DNA of 58,407 nt from an uncultured Oscillospiraceae bacterium (GCA_910579595.1 CAJTVM010000006.1:1-58407), one strand, 5' to 3'; positions 35,225 to 44,329 are shown, numbered from the stretch's first letter. Made by a program: numbers and translations. Notes: generated from the letters alone by a model not told the origin.

Positions 35225-36157
35225 CTACAGCTTCTCGGCAACGCGCAGCTTAGCGCTCCGGGCGCGTGGGTTATCGTCTAGTTCTTCCCCGTCCGCCACA
35301 ATGGGCCGTTTGCCCACCAAGCGCACCTTGGGGGTTTTGCCGCACACACACACCGGGAAGTCCGGCGGACAGGTACAGCCCTTTGCCCATCCGGCATAGG
35401 CGGTCTTGACCAGCCTATCCTCCAGAGAGTGGAAGGAAATGATCGCGATCCGTCCGCCGGGGTTCAGTACGTCCAGCACACCGTCCAGCAGCCGCTCCAC
35501 CTCGCCCAGCTCATCGTTAACAGCGATTCGGATGGCCTGAAAGGAGCGCTTGGCTGGGTGCTGCTTTTCCTTCCGGGCCTTGGCCGGCATGGCGTCCCGG
35601 ATGATCTCCGCCAACTGCCCAGTGGTCTCGATGGGAGCTTGTCCCCTCTCCCGGACAATGGCGGCGGCAATGAGGCCGGAGTAGCGCTCCTCGCCGTACT
35701 GCCGTAAAATCCGCTTCAGCTCCTCCTGGCTCCAGCCGTTTACCACGTCCTGTGCCGTAAGGGGAGCGGACTGATCCATGCGCATATCCAGCGGGGCGTC
35801 CTGCAAGTAGGAAAATCCCCTGCTCCCATCGTCCAACTGTGGGGAGGACACTCCCAAATCGAACAGCATCCCATCCACCCCGTCCACATTCAGGCGGGAC
35901 AGGATGGCGTTCAAGCCGCCGAAGTTTCCCCGCACCAGGGTCACCTTGTCCATGTGCCCCTCCAAACGGGCGGGGGCGGCGTCCAGAGCGGCTTCGTCCC
36001 TATCAACGGCGATCAGCCGCCCCGTGGTGAGGCGCTTTGCAATTTCCAGGGAATGGCCCGCCCGGCCCAGGGTGCCATCCACGTAAATCCCATCCGGGCG
36101 GATGTTCAGCCCGTCCAGACAGGGCCGCAGGAGCACCGGCTTGTGGGTATATTCCAT
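35225..36157 (-). CDS. rsmH: 16S rRNA (cytosine-1402-N4)-methyltransferase
   Basis: SAM-dependent enzyme (MraW) that methylates C1402 in the ribosomal P site. HKPVLLRPCLDGLNIRPDG, then the SAM loop YVDGTLGRAGHSLEIAKRL; GMLFDLGVSSPQLDDGSRGF and IISFHSLEDRLVK are family signatures. ATG at 36157 has GGGGA upstream and lies two bases after the mraZ stop; a TTG two codons earlier is less likely. 310 aa is normal. Confidence 0.96.
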   Translation of the reverse strand: MEYTHKPVLLRPCLDGLNIRPDGIYVDGTLGRAGHSLEIAKRLTTGRLIAVDRDEAALDAAPARLEGHMDKVTLVRGNFGGLNAILSRLNVDGVDGMLFDLGVSSPQLDDGSRGFSYLQDAPLDMRMDQSAPLTAQDVVNGWSQEELKRILRQYGEERYSGLIAAAIVRERGQAPIETTGQLAEIIRDAMPAKARKEKQHPAKRSFQAIRIAVNDELGEVERLLDGVLDVLNPGGRIAIISFHSLEDRLVKTAYAGWAKGCTCPPDFPVCVCGKTPKVRLVGKRPIVADGEELDDNPRARSAKLRVAEKL

Positions 36158-36159
36158 AA

Positions 36160-36576
36160 TCAAATCCCCAGATTCTTCATCAGGTTGGCAATGGTCTCGG
36201 GGTTGAGCTGCTGCTGGGTCTTAGCCTTCCAGTTGTCCGCGCTCCAAATCTGGGCCCGGTCGTTGTTGCCGGTGACCACCACATCCCTGTCAATTTTGGC
36301 GTAGTCCTTCAAATAGGACGGGATCTGGAAGCGCCACTGCTTGTCCGCCTCACACAGCTGGGCACTGGCAAAAAACAGATCCATGGCCGCCGCGTCGGTG
36401 GTGGACAGCTCGGACACCCGCTGGCGGAGCTTGTCCCAGGTCTCCATGGGATAGAGGGTCAGGTTTTCCTTGACACCGACAGACAGATAGAAGGTAGAGC
36501 CCAGCTTGTCCCGGAGCTTGGCGGGCACAATGAGACGACCGGCATTGTCGATGCTGTGCTCATAGGTGCCGGTCAT
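36160..36576 (-). CDS. mraZ: Transcriptional regulator MraZ
   Basis: AbrB-like DNA-binding protein that controls the dcw promoter in other bacteria. The start MTGTYEHSIDNAGRLIVPAK and a second repeat unit (FQIPSYLKDYAKIDRDVVV) show the tandem swapped-hairpin fold. 138 aa is the usual length. The ATG at 36576 follows GGAGGGAGAAGG. First gene of the cluster; phased TGGAG-type repeats just upstream are its likely own operator. Confidence 0.95.
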   Translation of the reverse strand: MTGTYEHSIDNAGRLIVPAKLRDKLGSTFYLSVGVKENLTLYPMETWDKLRQRVSELSTTDAAAMDLFFASAQLCEADKQWRFQIPSYLKDYAKIDRDVVVTGNNDRAQIWSADNWKAKTQQQLNPETIANLMKNLGI

Positions 36577-36594
36577 CCTTCTCCCTCCAATCTC

Positions 36595-36630
36595 CCCCAC
36601 AAAATAGAGATTTTCCTCCATTTCACTCCA
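36595..36630 (-). promoter_or_regulatory. MraZ-box-like repeats
   Basis: On the minus strand TGGAGT (36625-36630), TGGAGG (36615-36620) and GTGGGG (36595-36600) sit 10 and 20 bases apart, with the ribosome site TGGAGG (36584-36589) a further 11 bases on. MraZ is known to bind ~10-bp-spaced GTGGG-type repeats. Confidence 0.5.
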
Positions 36631-36641
36631 TTGTGTTTTCC

Positions 36642-36670
36642 AGTATACCTTACGCCTCCCAAAAAAGCAA
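36642..36670 (-). promoter_or_regulatory. Promoter of the dcw cluster
   Basis: Minus strand TTGCTT (36665-36670), 17-bp spacer, TATACT (36642-36647), giving a leader of about 60 bases before mraZ. Confidence 0.7.
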
Positions 36671-36782
36671 GAACTTTTTTCCGACAGATTTTGCGTTTTC
36701 CCGCCGTTGTGCGTCATTTGTTCGCACAAACATTCGTTTTATGTGGCAGGACATTATCACCAAACCGGCATGAATATACACA

Positions 36783-36816
36783 AAAATCCCGCCGCAGTGT
36801 CCCGCGGCGGGATTTT
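36783..36816 (-). terminator. Terminator downstream of the coiled-coil gene
   Basis: A perfect 13-bp stem (36783-36795 with 36804-36816) ending in TTTT on the minus strand; it separates the coaD unit from the dcw promoter. Confidence 0.9.
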
Positions 36817-36847
36817 CCACTGATTAAGTTGTCCAATATCCGGGACT

Positions 36848-37372
36848 TCATCCATCCGCCTCAGCATCGTACATCCTGCTGGCGCCGGACTGTCCGCCTC
36901 CGGACACCGGGCCTGTCCCCATGCTGGTGCGGAACTGGGTATGCACCTGCCGCATCTCCGAATGGGCGGCGGCCAGCGCGTCCTCTGTGCGCCGCAGGAG
37001 ATCCACGCAGTACTCGTTGGCCTCCCGCCGGGCCTTTTTGGCCTCGTCCTCGGCGTGCACCACGATCTCCCGCGCCTTTTGACGGGCCGCATTCATAATC
37101 GGCGCCTCGCTGGTCATCTGATTGGCCTCGATCTCCGCCCGTTTCCGGATCTCGTCGGCCTCCCGCTTTGCGGCAGCCAAATACTCGTTGCGGGCACTGA
37201 GGATTTTCCTGGCCTCCGCCAGATCCACCGGAAGCTGCTTTTTGGCATCCTCAATGAGATCCAGCGCCTTATCCCTGTCGATCACGCACTTGTCGCCGCT
37301 GAAGGCGGCGTTTTTCGCCTCGTCGATCATGTCAAACAGCATATCCAGCAATTCATCTACGGCAGTAGCCAT
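36848..37372 (-). CDS. Coiled-coil protein (DivIVA / ATP synthase b-like)
   Basis: A 174-aa, mostly helical protein. Start MATAVDELLDMLFDMIDEAK at 37372 has AAGGAG eight bases upstream. The middle (KREADEIRKRAEIEANQM, ARQKAREIVVHAEDEAKKA) has the Ala/Glu/Arg heptads seen in ATP synthase subunit b and DivIVA-like proteins. The tail is glycine-rich and ends RMYDAEADG. Such genes recur next to coaD in Clostridia; a role in division-site organisation is plausible but unproven. There is no membrane segment. Confidence 0.65.
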   Translation of the reverse strand: MATAVDELLDMLFDMIDEAKNAAFSGDKCVIDRDKALDLIEDAKKQLPVDLAEARKILSARNEYLAAAKREADEIRKRAEIEANQMTSEAPIMNAARQKAREIVVHAEDEAKKARREANEYCVDLLRRTEDALAAAHSEMRQVHTQFRTSMGTGPVSGGGQSGASRMYDAEADG

Positions 37373-37408
37373 TTTCATATCTCCTTTAAGTAAACTGATT
37401 GCCTTGCG

Positions 37409-37912
37409 TCAGCCGCCCTCTCGGGGAATGCTGTCCGCCACCTTCGATTGTACCTGCTCAATGATCTGCCGGGGCACGAAGTCAGACAGATCCGCCCCGT
37501 ACCGGGCCATTTCCTTCACCACGGTGGAACTGAGGTAGGCATATTTCGGGCGTGTATACAGGAACACCGTGTCCAGTTTGGGGTAGAGCTTGGCGTTGAT
37601 CATGGCCATCTGGATCTCCGTCTCATAGTCGGATACCGCCCGCAGGCCCTTCACCAAAACCCGGGAACGGCTGCGCCTGGCATAGTCCGCCAGCAGCTCC
37701 CGGGAGCAGTCCACCTTCACATTGGGCAGATCCTCCGTCACCCTCCGGATCAGATCTACCCGCTCCTCCGGGGAAAACAGCCCCCTGTCCTTGGCCGAAT
37801 TGACGCTGACACAGACAATAAGCTCATCAAAAATGGCGGCGGCCCGCTTAATGATATCCAGGTGGCCCAGGGTCACCGGATCGAAGCTGCCGGGATAGAT
37901 GGCACGTCTCAT
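37409..37912 (-). CDS. coaD: Phosphopantetheine adenylyltransferase
   Basis: Penultimate step of coenzyme A synthesis, making dephospho-CoA from 4'-phosphopantetheine and ATP. RRAIYPGSFDPVTLGHLDII contains the nucleotidyltransferase T/HxGH motif; KGLRAVSDYETEIQMAMIN and YLSSTVVKEMARYGADLSDF are also conserved. 167 aa is usual. Start ATG three bases after the rsmD stop, whose last codons provide the ribosome site. Confidence 0.97.
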   Translation of the reverse strand: MRRAIYPGSFDPVTLGHLDIIKRAAAIFDELIVCVSVNSAKDRGLFSPEERVDLIRRVTEDLPNVKVDCSRELLADYARRSRSRVLVKGLRAVSDYETEIQMAMINAKLYPKLDTVFLYTRPKYAYLSSTVVKEMARYGADLSDFVPRQIIEQVQSKVADSIPREGG

Positions 37913-37915
37913 GGT

Positions 37916-38461
37916 TCATGCCCTCCTGCGGTATAGGGTAAATTTGATTTTGCCGTATCGATACTCCCTGCCCTTTTCATACAGGGGCAGGGACTCCGGC
38001 AACTGGTGATCCGACGGACTTTCGCAGACTATTATACCATTTTCCGCCACGATGTCAATCGTTGTGATAAGCTCCAGCGCGCGTTCCAGATTCCCCGACG
38101 TGTAGGGCGGGTCAAGGAAGATAAGCCCGTACTTCTCCCGGCCGCGGCTGAGAAAAGCGGCAAAATCCTTCCCGTGGCAGGCGCACCGGTCCTCAAAACC
38201 GCAGGCTTTTATATTGCGCTGTACAATTTTCATCGCGGCGGGGGCACTGTCCACAAAATCGCAGAAGGACGCTCCCCGGGACAATGCCTCAATGCCCAGT
38301 TGGCCCGTGCCGGCAAACAGGTCCAGCACCCGCCTGCCCTCAACATCGAACTGGATCGCACTGAACAAGCCCTCTTTCATCTTAGATGTGGTGGGTCGTG
38401 TATCCAGGCCAGGCAGCTCCGCTAAGCGCCGCCCCTTGGCCAGGCCGGTGATCACTCTCAT
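37916..38461 (-). CDS. rsmD: 16S rRNA (guanine-966-N2)-methyltransferase
   Basis: SAM enzyme acting on the small subunit. RVITGLAKGRRLAELPG and TRPTTSKMKEGLFSAIQ at the start, VLDLFAGTGQLGIEALSRGA for SAM binding and the catalytic IFLDPPYTSG. 181 aa. Overlaps the uvrC stop (ATGA), forming uvrC-rsmD-coaD. Confidence 0.95.
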   Translation of the reverse strand: MRVITGLAKGRRLAELPGLDTRPTTSKMKEGLFSAIQFDVEGRRVLDLFAGTGQLGIEALSRGASFCDFVDSAPAAMKIVQRNIKACGFEDRCACHGKDFAAFLSRGREKYGLIFLDPPYTSGNLERALELITTIDIVAENGIIVCESPSDHQLPESLPLYEKGREYRYGKIKFTLYRRRA

Positions 38462-40305
38462 GGCGTCTCGTCCTTTCCCTGTGGGTTTTCTGATTTGTGA
38501 AAATGGCTGTATACCGCCTGGGCGGTGTTTTTTGGCACAACGGCGGTCAGTTCCTCCAGCGATGCCGCTTTCACGGCCTTTATGCTCTTAAACGCCTTCA
38601 GCAGCTGTGCCTTGCGTGTCGGACCCACACCGGGTATCTCGTCCAGCGATGAGCCCTTCAGGTGTCCGGCCTGCTGCTGGCGGTGGAACTCGATGGCAAA
38701 GCGGTGTGTCTCCTCCTGGATACGGCCCACCATGGCGAACAGGGCCTGGTTGGCCTGGATGCCGATCTCCCGGCCGTCCCCGGCCACCAGGGCCCGGGTG
38801 CGGTGGCGGTTGTCCTTCACCATACCGTACACGGGGATATCCCCCAGCCCCAGCTTGGCCAGTACCTCCTCCGCTACCTTTACCTGCCCCGCGCCGCCGT
38901 CCATCAACAGCAGATCGGGCCTGCCGGCAAACTTCTCGTCTCCGTCCAGATAGCGCCGGAACCGCCGTTCCACCACTTGCTCCATGGAGGCGTAGTCATC
39001 GGCATGGGGCATATCCTTCAACTTGAAATGGCGGTAATCCCGCTTCAGCGGCCTGCCGTCGATGTGGACGGTCATGGACGCCACAATATCCGAACTGCCC
39101 GTGTTGGAGATATCGAACGCCTCAATCCGGCGGGGTAGCTCCTCCAGCCCCAGCGTGGAGCCAAGCAGCTCCGTGAGCTTGGATCGGCGTTCTTCCGCCG
39201 TGGTAGCCCGGAGTACTTCCTCAGCGGCATTTTCGTTGGCCAAGCGTACCAGCTCCATCTTGGCCCCCCGCTGGGGAGTGAGAACCTCCACCTTGCGGCC
39301 CACCGCCTCGGTGAGCATCCGGGCCAGCTCCACCTGCTCGTCAATGTCGCAGGGCAACAGAATCTGCCGGGGCAGCTGGCCCCGCCCGCCGTAATACTGC
39401 GCCGCAAGGGTGGACACGGTGGTTTGCTCGTCCTCCATGGGGACGCCCAACAGCTCCCAGTCCTTGGCCGCCAGCTCGCGGTCCATGTAGTGCAGCACCA
39501 CAAAACAGCTTTTGGCCTCCCCCCGGTGGTAGCCTACCACATCGGTGTCCGCCAGCGACCCGGCTACTGCTTTCTGCCGCTTGGACAGCAGCTGGATGGA
39601 GCGGATGCGATCCCGAAGCTGGGCAGCTTTTTCAAAGCGCAGCTCCTCCGCCGCCAGCTCCATCTCGGCGGTGAGCTCGTCCAGCACCTCGTCCAGACGG
39701 CCCTCCAGCAGCCGCACCGCCTGGTCGATGGATCGGCGGTACTGGGTCTGATCCATCTCCGGGCGGCAATAGCCATCGCACACGCCCATGTGGAAGTTGA
39801 GGCAGGGGCGCTCTCTGCCGATGTCTCGAGGGAACTTCCGGCGGCACCCGGGCAACCGCAGGGCTTCCCGCAGAGCATCAATGATGCCCTGGCTGGCCCC
39901 CCGGCTCCCGTAGGGGCCGAAGTACCGCGCCCCATCGTCCTCCGCTTTGGAGGCCAAGGAAAAATGGGGATAATCCCCTGGAGACAGCCGGATGTAGGGG
40001 AAGCCTTTACTGTCCTTAAGCAGAATATTATACCGGGGCTGGTGGCGCTTGATGAGGGCGCACTCCAGCACCAGGGCCTCAAACTCCGACTGCACCACAA
40101 TCACGTCGAAGTGGTCAATCTGACTGACCATGGCCCGGGTCTTTTCATTGTGCCGGGACTGATCCTGGAAGTACTGGCTCACCCTGTTTTTCAGCGCCTT
40201 GGCCTTGCCCACGTAAATGACCTCGCTGGCCATGTTCTGCATGATGTATACGCCCGGCTTCAGCGGCAGGGCGTGGGCCTTGTCCCGAAGTTCTTCAAAG
40301 GTCAC
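38458..40305 (-). CDS. uvrC: Excinuclease ABC subunit C
   Basis: Makes both incisions in nucleotide excision repair. N-terminal GIY-YIG nuclease (KPGVYIMQNM then VIYVGKAKALKNRV), UVR motif binding UvrB (AAEELRFEKAAQLRDRI near 210), RNase H-like domain (AFDISNTGSSDIVASMTV; LLMDGGAGQVKVAEEVL) and a C-terminal helix-hairpin-helix (LDEIPGVGPTRKAQLLKAF). 615 aa. Start GTG after TAGGGAGGTGAT. Confidence 0.97.
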   Translation of the reverse strand: MTFEELRDKAHALPLKPGVYIMQNMASEVIYVGKAKALKNRVSQYFQDQSRHNEKTRAMVSQIDHFDVIVVQSEFEALVLECALIKRHQPRYNILLKDSKGFPYIRLSPGDYPHFSLASKAEDDGARYFGPYGSRGASQGIIDALREALRLPGCRRKFPRDIGRERPCLNFHMGVCDGYCRPEMDQTQYRRSIDQAVRLLEGRLDEVLDELTAEMELAAEELRFEKAAQLRDRIRSIQLLSKRQKAVAGSLADTDVVGYHRGEAKSCFVVLHYMDRELAAKDWELLGVPMEDEQTTVSTLAAQYYGGRGQLPRQILLPCDIDEQVELARMLTEAVGRKVEVLTPQRGAKMELVRLANENAAEEVLRATTAEERRSKLTELLGSTLGLEELPRRIEAFDISNTGSSDIVASMTVHIDGRPLKRDYRHFKLKDMPHADDYASMEQVVERRFRRYLDGDEKFAGRPDLLLMDGGAGQVKVAEEVLAKLGLGDIPVYGMVKDNRHRTRALVAGDGREIGIQANQALFAMVGRIQEETHRFAIEFHRQQQAGHLKGSSLDEIPGVGPTRKAQLLKAFKSIKAVKAASLEELTAVVPKNTAQAVYSHFHKSENPQGKDETP

Positions 40306-40344
40306 CCGATCACCTCCCTATGCGCCTATCGTTGCACCTTCTCC

Positions 40345-40436
40345 TTGTCACGCTCGCGTTGGGCTGGCTTACGGCCCGGCTTCCCTCCGTCTCGGACTGG
40401 TTCCGGTCCATCTGGTCCTGCCAGCCTACGCTCGCG
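40345..40436. repeat. Intergenic repeat unit R4 (short, diverged)
   Basis: TTGTCACGCTCGCGTTGGGC... contains GGCTTCCCTCCGTCTCGGACTGG, like R2. ACGCTCGCG is repeated at 40350-40358 and 40428-40436. It lies between uvrC and the HPr terminator. Confidence 0.5.
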
Positions 40437-40446
40437 CTTTTTACAA

Positions 40447-40475
40447 AAAAAGCGCCGCTTTTCGCGGCGCTTTTT
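40447..40475. terminator. Terminator after the HPr gene
   Basis: A perfect 12-bp stem (40447-40458 with 40464-40475) with A- and T-tracts, active in either direction. Confidence 0.9.
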
Positions 40476-40498
40476 GTTTCTTGCAGTGATACCTAAAT

Positions 40499-40762
40499 TT
40501 ACTCAGAAAACTCGGAATTGATAAGCTCCACCAGCGCATTGATGGCAGCCTCCTCATCGGGGCCGTCGGCAATGAGGTTGATGGCCGTGCCCTTCACAAT
40601 GCCCAGGGACAAGACGCCCAGCAGGCTTTTGGCGTTGACGCGGCGGTCTTCCTTCTCCACCCAGATGGAGCTTTTGAACTCGTTGGCTTTTTGGATAAAA
40701 AACGTAGCCGGCCGGGCGTGCAGACCGACCTGGTTGTTTACCATCGTCTCTTTCATAAACAT
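40499..40762 (-). CDS. ptsH: Phosphocarrier protein HPr
   Basis: Carries phosphate from enzyme I to sugar-specific PTS enzymes. With the start at 40762 (GGAGGG eight bases upstream) the active histidine in GLHARPA is residue 15 and the HPr-kinase serine in SLLGVLSLGI is residue 46, the canonical numbering. That argues for catabolite regulation by HPr kinase as in other Firmicutes. 87 aa. It is monocistronic here; enzyme I (ptsI) is not adjacent. Confidence 0.93.
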   Translation of the reverse strand: MFMKETMVNNQVGLHARPATFFIQKANEFKSSIWVEKEDRRVNAKSLLGVLSLGIVKGTAINLIADGPDEEAAINALVELINSEFSE

Positions 40763-40844
40763 GAGCGATTCCCTCCATCAAAAAGTTTCGGCTCCGGACA
40801 GCCTTGCCACAAACCGGTCCTACTCCGAATCTTTGTACTATGAT

Positions 40845-40874
40845 AGGATACCAAATTTAGCCCCCAAACGTCAA
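40845..40874 (-). promoter_or_regulatory. Putative HPr promoter
   Basis: Minus strand TTGACG (40869-40874), 18-bp spacer, TATCCT (40845-40850). Confidence 0.5.
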
Positions 40875-40980
40875 GAGCATTTTCACCAAATTCTCATTGG
40901 CACTTTCGTAAAAACCGCCCACAATTCACCACCATTGCCTGTGGTTTCCAAATGTGTGCGCTGTTCGCGGACACCAGTTT

Positions 40981-41171
40981 TCACCGAAGCGTTGCCACTG
41001 TCACGCCATCCTCCAAGCGCGGCGGCTTTCTGCGGAAAGCCGGTCGCTCCGCGACAGGCCGCGCTCACGGGGGAAACCAGTTTCCCCCGCGGGCCCCCTT
41101 CCGCTCTCCGAGGGGACGAAGGCTTGGACGGCATCCATCACCGAAGCGTTGCCACCGTCACGCCATCCTCC
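40981..41171. repeat. Repeat unit R5 with 34-bp duplication of the mutS2 3' end
   Basis: The last ten codons and stop of mutS2 (41138-41171) are repeated with one mismatch at 40981-41014. Between are hairpins GGCTTTC/GAAAGCC and CGGGGGAAA/TTTCCCCCG. The gene-free stretch 40763-41137 contains this unit and the HPr promoter; nothing else was recognised. Confidence 0.75.
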
Positions 41172-43522
41172 CCTTCTCCATAGGCTCCAGGACGGTACTC
41201 CCTAACGTAGCGGCTTCGCTTCAAATGCTCCCGCACCGCCTTGCGCAGCGCGCCGGTACCCTTGCCGTGGATGATGGTCACCGTCTCCAGCTTGCCCATC
41301 AGGGCGTTGTCCAGGAACATATCCACCGCGCCCAGCGCCTCGTCCACCATCATGCCCCGCAGATCCAACTCCGCCTTGGCGGCGGAGGCCCGGAAGGGCC
41401 GGCTCACCGACGCGGCACGCTGTTTGTCCTTGGCGCTCTGCTTTTTCCGTGCGGTGACGTCCTCCAGCACCCGCACCTCGCTCTGTTTTGCCTTCAGCTT
41501 CAAAATCCCCGCCTGGAGCTGGAGGGTACCGTCCTTGTTGACGCCTACCACCTCCGCCTGGGTGCCCATTTTCACCAGCTCCACCGTGTCGCCCACCACG
41601 GCGTCCCGGGTGGGCGGCGGAGGCGGCAGATCCTCCTTTTTGCCGCCCAGGGCGGAGTCCGCTTCGTTGAGCTTCCGGCGCAGATCGGCGCGCTGTTCGT
41701 TGTCATCCACCCACTCGCGGGCCTGCTCCTGACGGCGGCGCATCTCGTTCAGCTCTTTAAAGGTCTGATCCGCCGCGTCACGAGCCTGTTCGATGATAGC
41801 ACGGGCCTCCGCCTGGGCCTTCTCCGTGGCCTTCTGGCGCTCCTCCTCGATACGCTGGCGGTACTGCTCCGCCTGTGAGCGGGCCTCCTCCATCTCACGG
41901 CGCAGCTTGGCCGCCTGCTCCTTCTCCTTCTCCATGGCCTGGCGCTGGAGGTCCAGCTGGCTGAGCACGTCCTCAAAGCGCACATTTTCCGCGTCAATGC
42001 GGTCGGCGGCCTTCTGGATGATATAATCAGGCAGGCCCAGCCGCCGGGAAATGGCAAAGGCATTGGACTTGCCGGGGATACCGATGAGCACCCGGTAGGT
42101 GGGGGCCAGCGTCTCCACATCAAACTCGCAGGAGGCGTTCTCCACACCGGCGGTGGTCATGGCGTACACCTTCAGCTCGGCATAGTGGGTGGTGGCCGCC
42201 ACCGTGACCCCCATGGCCCGGGCGGACTCGATGATGGCGGCGGCCAGCGCCGCGCCCTCCACCGGGTCGGTGCCCGCGCCCAGCTCGTCAAACAGGATCA
42301 GCGTCCCATCGTCCGCCTGCTCCAAAATGGCCACGATGTTGGTCATGTGAGAGGAGAAGGTGGACAGGGACTGGTCGATGGACTGCTCGTCGCCGATGTC
42401 CGCCAGCACGGCGGAACACACCTTCACGGTGGAACCGTCAGAGGCCGGGATGTGCAGGCCGCACTGGGCCATCAGGGTCAGCAGGCCCAAGGTTTTCAGC
42501 GTCACCGTTTTGCCGCCGGTGTTGGGGCCGGTGATCACCAGGGTGTCAAAGCCGCCGCCCAGGGTCAGATCATTGCGCACGGCGGTCTTGGGGTCCAGCA
42601 GGGGGTGCCGGGCCTTTTTCAGCTCAATGTGGCTGCCCAGCGCCGGCTCCATGGCCCCCATGGTGGAGGACAGCTTGGCCCGGGCAAAAATGCAGTCCAA
42701 AGACACCAGGGTTTGATAATCGTCCTCAATATCCGTTTTGAACCCGGCACAGTCGGCGGACAGCTCCGCCAGGATGCGCTCGATCTCCTTCTGCTCCTTC
42801 ATCTGGAGCTCCCGCAGTTCGTTGTTGGCATTCACCACCCCCATGGGTTCGATGAAGAAAGTGCCGCCGGATCCGGACACGTCGTGGACCAGGCCGGGAA
42901 TTTCGTTTTTATGTTCGCTTTTCACGGGCACCACATACCGGCCCCCGCGCATGGTGATAATGGCGTCCTGCAAATACTTGGACTGGTTGGACGAGATCAG
43001 GCGGTTGAGCACATCCCGCACCTTCCCCGCCGCCGCCCGGATGTGCCGCCGGATATCCGCCAGCTCCGGGGAGGCGGCGTCGGCAATCTCCTCCTCGCTG
43101 AGGATGGATCCGGTGATCTTATCCTCCAAAAAGCGGTTGGCGGTAAGGCTTTCAAAATAACCGTCCAGAACGGTTTTCACCTCGCCGTTCCCGGATCCGT
43201 ATTCCCGCACATTCCGGGCACACCGCAGCACCTGGGCGATGTCCAGCAGCTCCCGGGTATTCAGCGCGCCCCCCCGATCCGCCCTTTGCAGGGCCATGTC
43301 CACCGGACGCACCCCCAACAGGGACGGCGTACCGTGCTTTACCAGCAGATCGAACGCGGCGGAGGTCTGTTTTTGCAGACGGTGCACGTCGTTCTGCACG
43401 CTGATGGGCCGCAGGGACAGGCAGCGCTCCTTCCCTTCTTCCGTCACCGCCTCGTTTGCCAGCAGGGCCAAAACCCGGGGCAGCTCCAGTGTCTCTATGG
43501 ATTTTTCAAATAGCTGTGTCAT
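41138..43522 (-). CDS. mutS2: MutS2 (Smr-domain MutS family protein)
   Basis: ATPase that in other bacteria suppresses recombination or rescues collided ribosomes. It lacks the mismatch-recognition domain of MutS. The ATPase has VITGPNTGGKTVTLK (Walker A) and LILFDELGAGTDPVEGAAL (Walker B/signature), followed by a long KEKEQAAKLRREMEEA coiled coil. The C-terminal Smr nuclease domain has LDLRGMMVDEALG and VTIIHGKGTGALRKAV. Start at 43522 (MTQLFEKSIETLEL) is taken over 43537 on ribosome spacing. 794 aa. A partial copy of its 3' end lies just downstream. Confidence 0.95.
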   Translation of the reverse strand: MTQLFEKSIETLELPRVLALLANEAVTEEGKERCLSLRPISVQNDVHRLQKQTSAAFDLLVKHGTPSLLGVRPVDMALQRADRGGALNTRELLDIAQVLRCARNVREYGSGNGEVKTVLDGYFESLTANRFLEDKITGSILSEEEIADAASPELADIRRHIRAAAGKVRDVLNRLISSNQSKYLQDAIITMRGGRYVVPVKSEHKNEIPGLVHDVSGSGGTFFIEPMGVVNANNELRELQMKEQKEIERILAELSADCAGFKTDIEDDYQTLVSLDCIFARAKLSSTMGAMEPALGSHIELKKARHPLLDPKTAVRNDLTLGGGFDTLVITGPNTGGKTVTLKTLGLLTLMAQCGLHIPASDGSTVKVCSAVLADIGDEQSIDQSLSTFSSHMTNIVAILEQADDGTLILFDELGAGTDPVEGAALAAAIIESARAMGVTVAATTHYAELKVYAMTTAGVENASCEFDVETLAPTYRVLIGIPGKSNAFAISRRLGLPDYIIQKAADRIDAENVRFEDVLSQLDLQRQAMEKEKEQAAKLRREMEEARSQAEQYRQRIEEERQKATEKAQAEARAIIEQARDAADQTFKELNEMRRRQEQAREWVDDNEQRADLRRKLNEADSALGGKKEDLPPPPPTRDAVVGDTVELVKMGTQAEVVGVNKDGTLQLQAGILKLKAKQSEVRVLEDVTARKKQSAKDKQRAASVSRPFRASAAKAELDLRGMMVDEALGAVDMFLDNALMGKLETVTIIHGKGTGALRKAVREHLKRSRYVREYRPGAYGEGEDGVTVATLR

Positions 43523-43558
43523 GTTCTCGATCCTCATTTTATGTGGGGCTCCGCCCTC

Positions 43559-44329
43559 CTATGGCTTCGCCCAATTTGGTTTATACGTGATGGATTTGTA
43601 AAAGTCCAGTGTGCGGAACCCACGCTCCAGCCGGGTCATGAGGTATGCCTCCGACGCCTCGCCCAGCCGTCTCATCCCGTCTACATCCAGCCGGAAAGCC
43701 AGCAGACGTTTCCGCGGCCCCCACACAATATGCCGCAGGGCGGCCAGGGCCGACACGGTCAGGGGCATGGACACTCCCTCTCCCAGCTTTTCCCGGCAGG
43801 CGGCACAGTGGACGGTGCCCTCCCCCAAATGGATGTGGGGATCGTTGGGCTTCTCCCGGAAGCACACGCCGCACCGTTCGAGCTGGGGTTCATACCCCGC
43901 CAGCGCCATGGAACGCCACTCAAAAGCGGATTTTACCTGGGACAGGGGGACACGCAGCTTGTCCATGGCATGGAGGCAGTTCAGGGTAACCGACAGCAGG
44001 CCGGGATCAGGCTGGCCCTCCTCCGCCAGGGTCTCGGTGACCTCCATCAGGTAGCTGGCCAGGGCAATCTTCTCCAGATCCCCCCGGATGCCGTCAAACA
44101 GCCGCTCCGAGGCGGTCTCCTTCACCGACCACATCCCCCGGAACTCGTACAGGGTGAACTCTCCCCAGTTCAGAAGCTGGCAGGCGGAGGCAATGGGGCT
44201 GTCCTTTTTCCGGCACCCATGGGCGGATACGGTGCGTTTCCCCTCCTTCTCGGTCAGCAGGGTGAGGATCTTATCCGATTCTTTGTAATTTACCTCGCGC
44301 AGCACGAGGGCATTGGTGGTCAGGTGCAT
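43559..44329 (-). CDS. recO: DNA repair protein RecO
   Basis: Helps load RecA on SSB-coated DNA in the RecFOR pathway. OB-fold N-terminus (TTNALVLREVNYKESDKILTL), helical middle, and a four-cysteine zinc site (CGVCFREK and VHCAAC). 256 aa from the ATG at 44329 (AGGAGCG upstream). Order era-yqzL-recO matches Bacillus. Confidence 0.93.
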   Translation of the reverse strand: MHLTTNALVLREVNYKESDKILTLLTEKEGKRTVSAHGCRKKDSPIASACQLLNWGEFTLYEFRGMWSVKETASERLFDGIRGDLEKIALASYLMEVTETLAEEGQPDPGLLSVTLNCLHAMDKLRVPLSQVKSAFEWRSMALAGYEPQLERCGVCFREKPNDPHIHLGEGTVHCAACREKLGEGVSMPLTVSALAALRHIVWGPRKRLLAFRLDVDGMRRLGEASEAYLMTRLERGFRTLDFYKSITYKPNWAKP

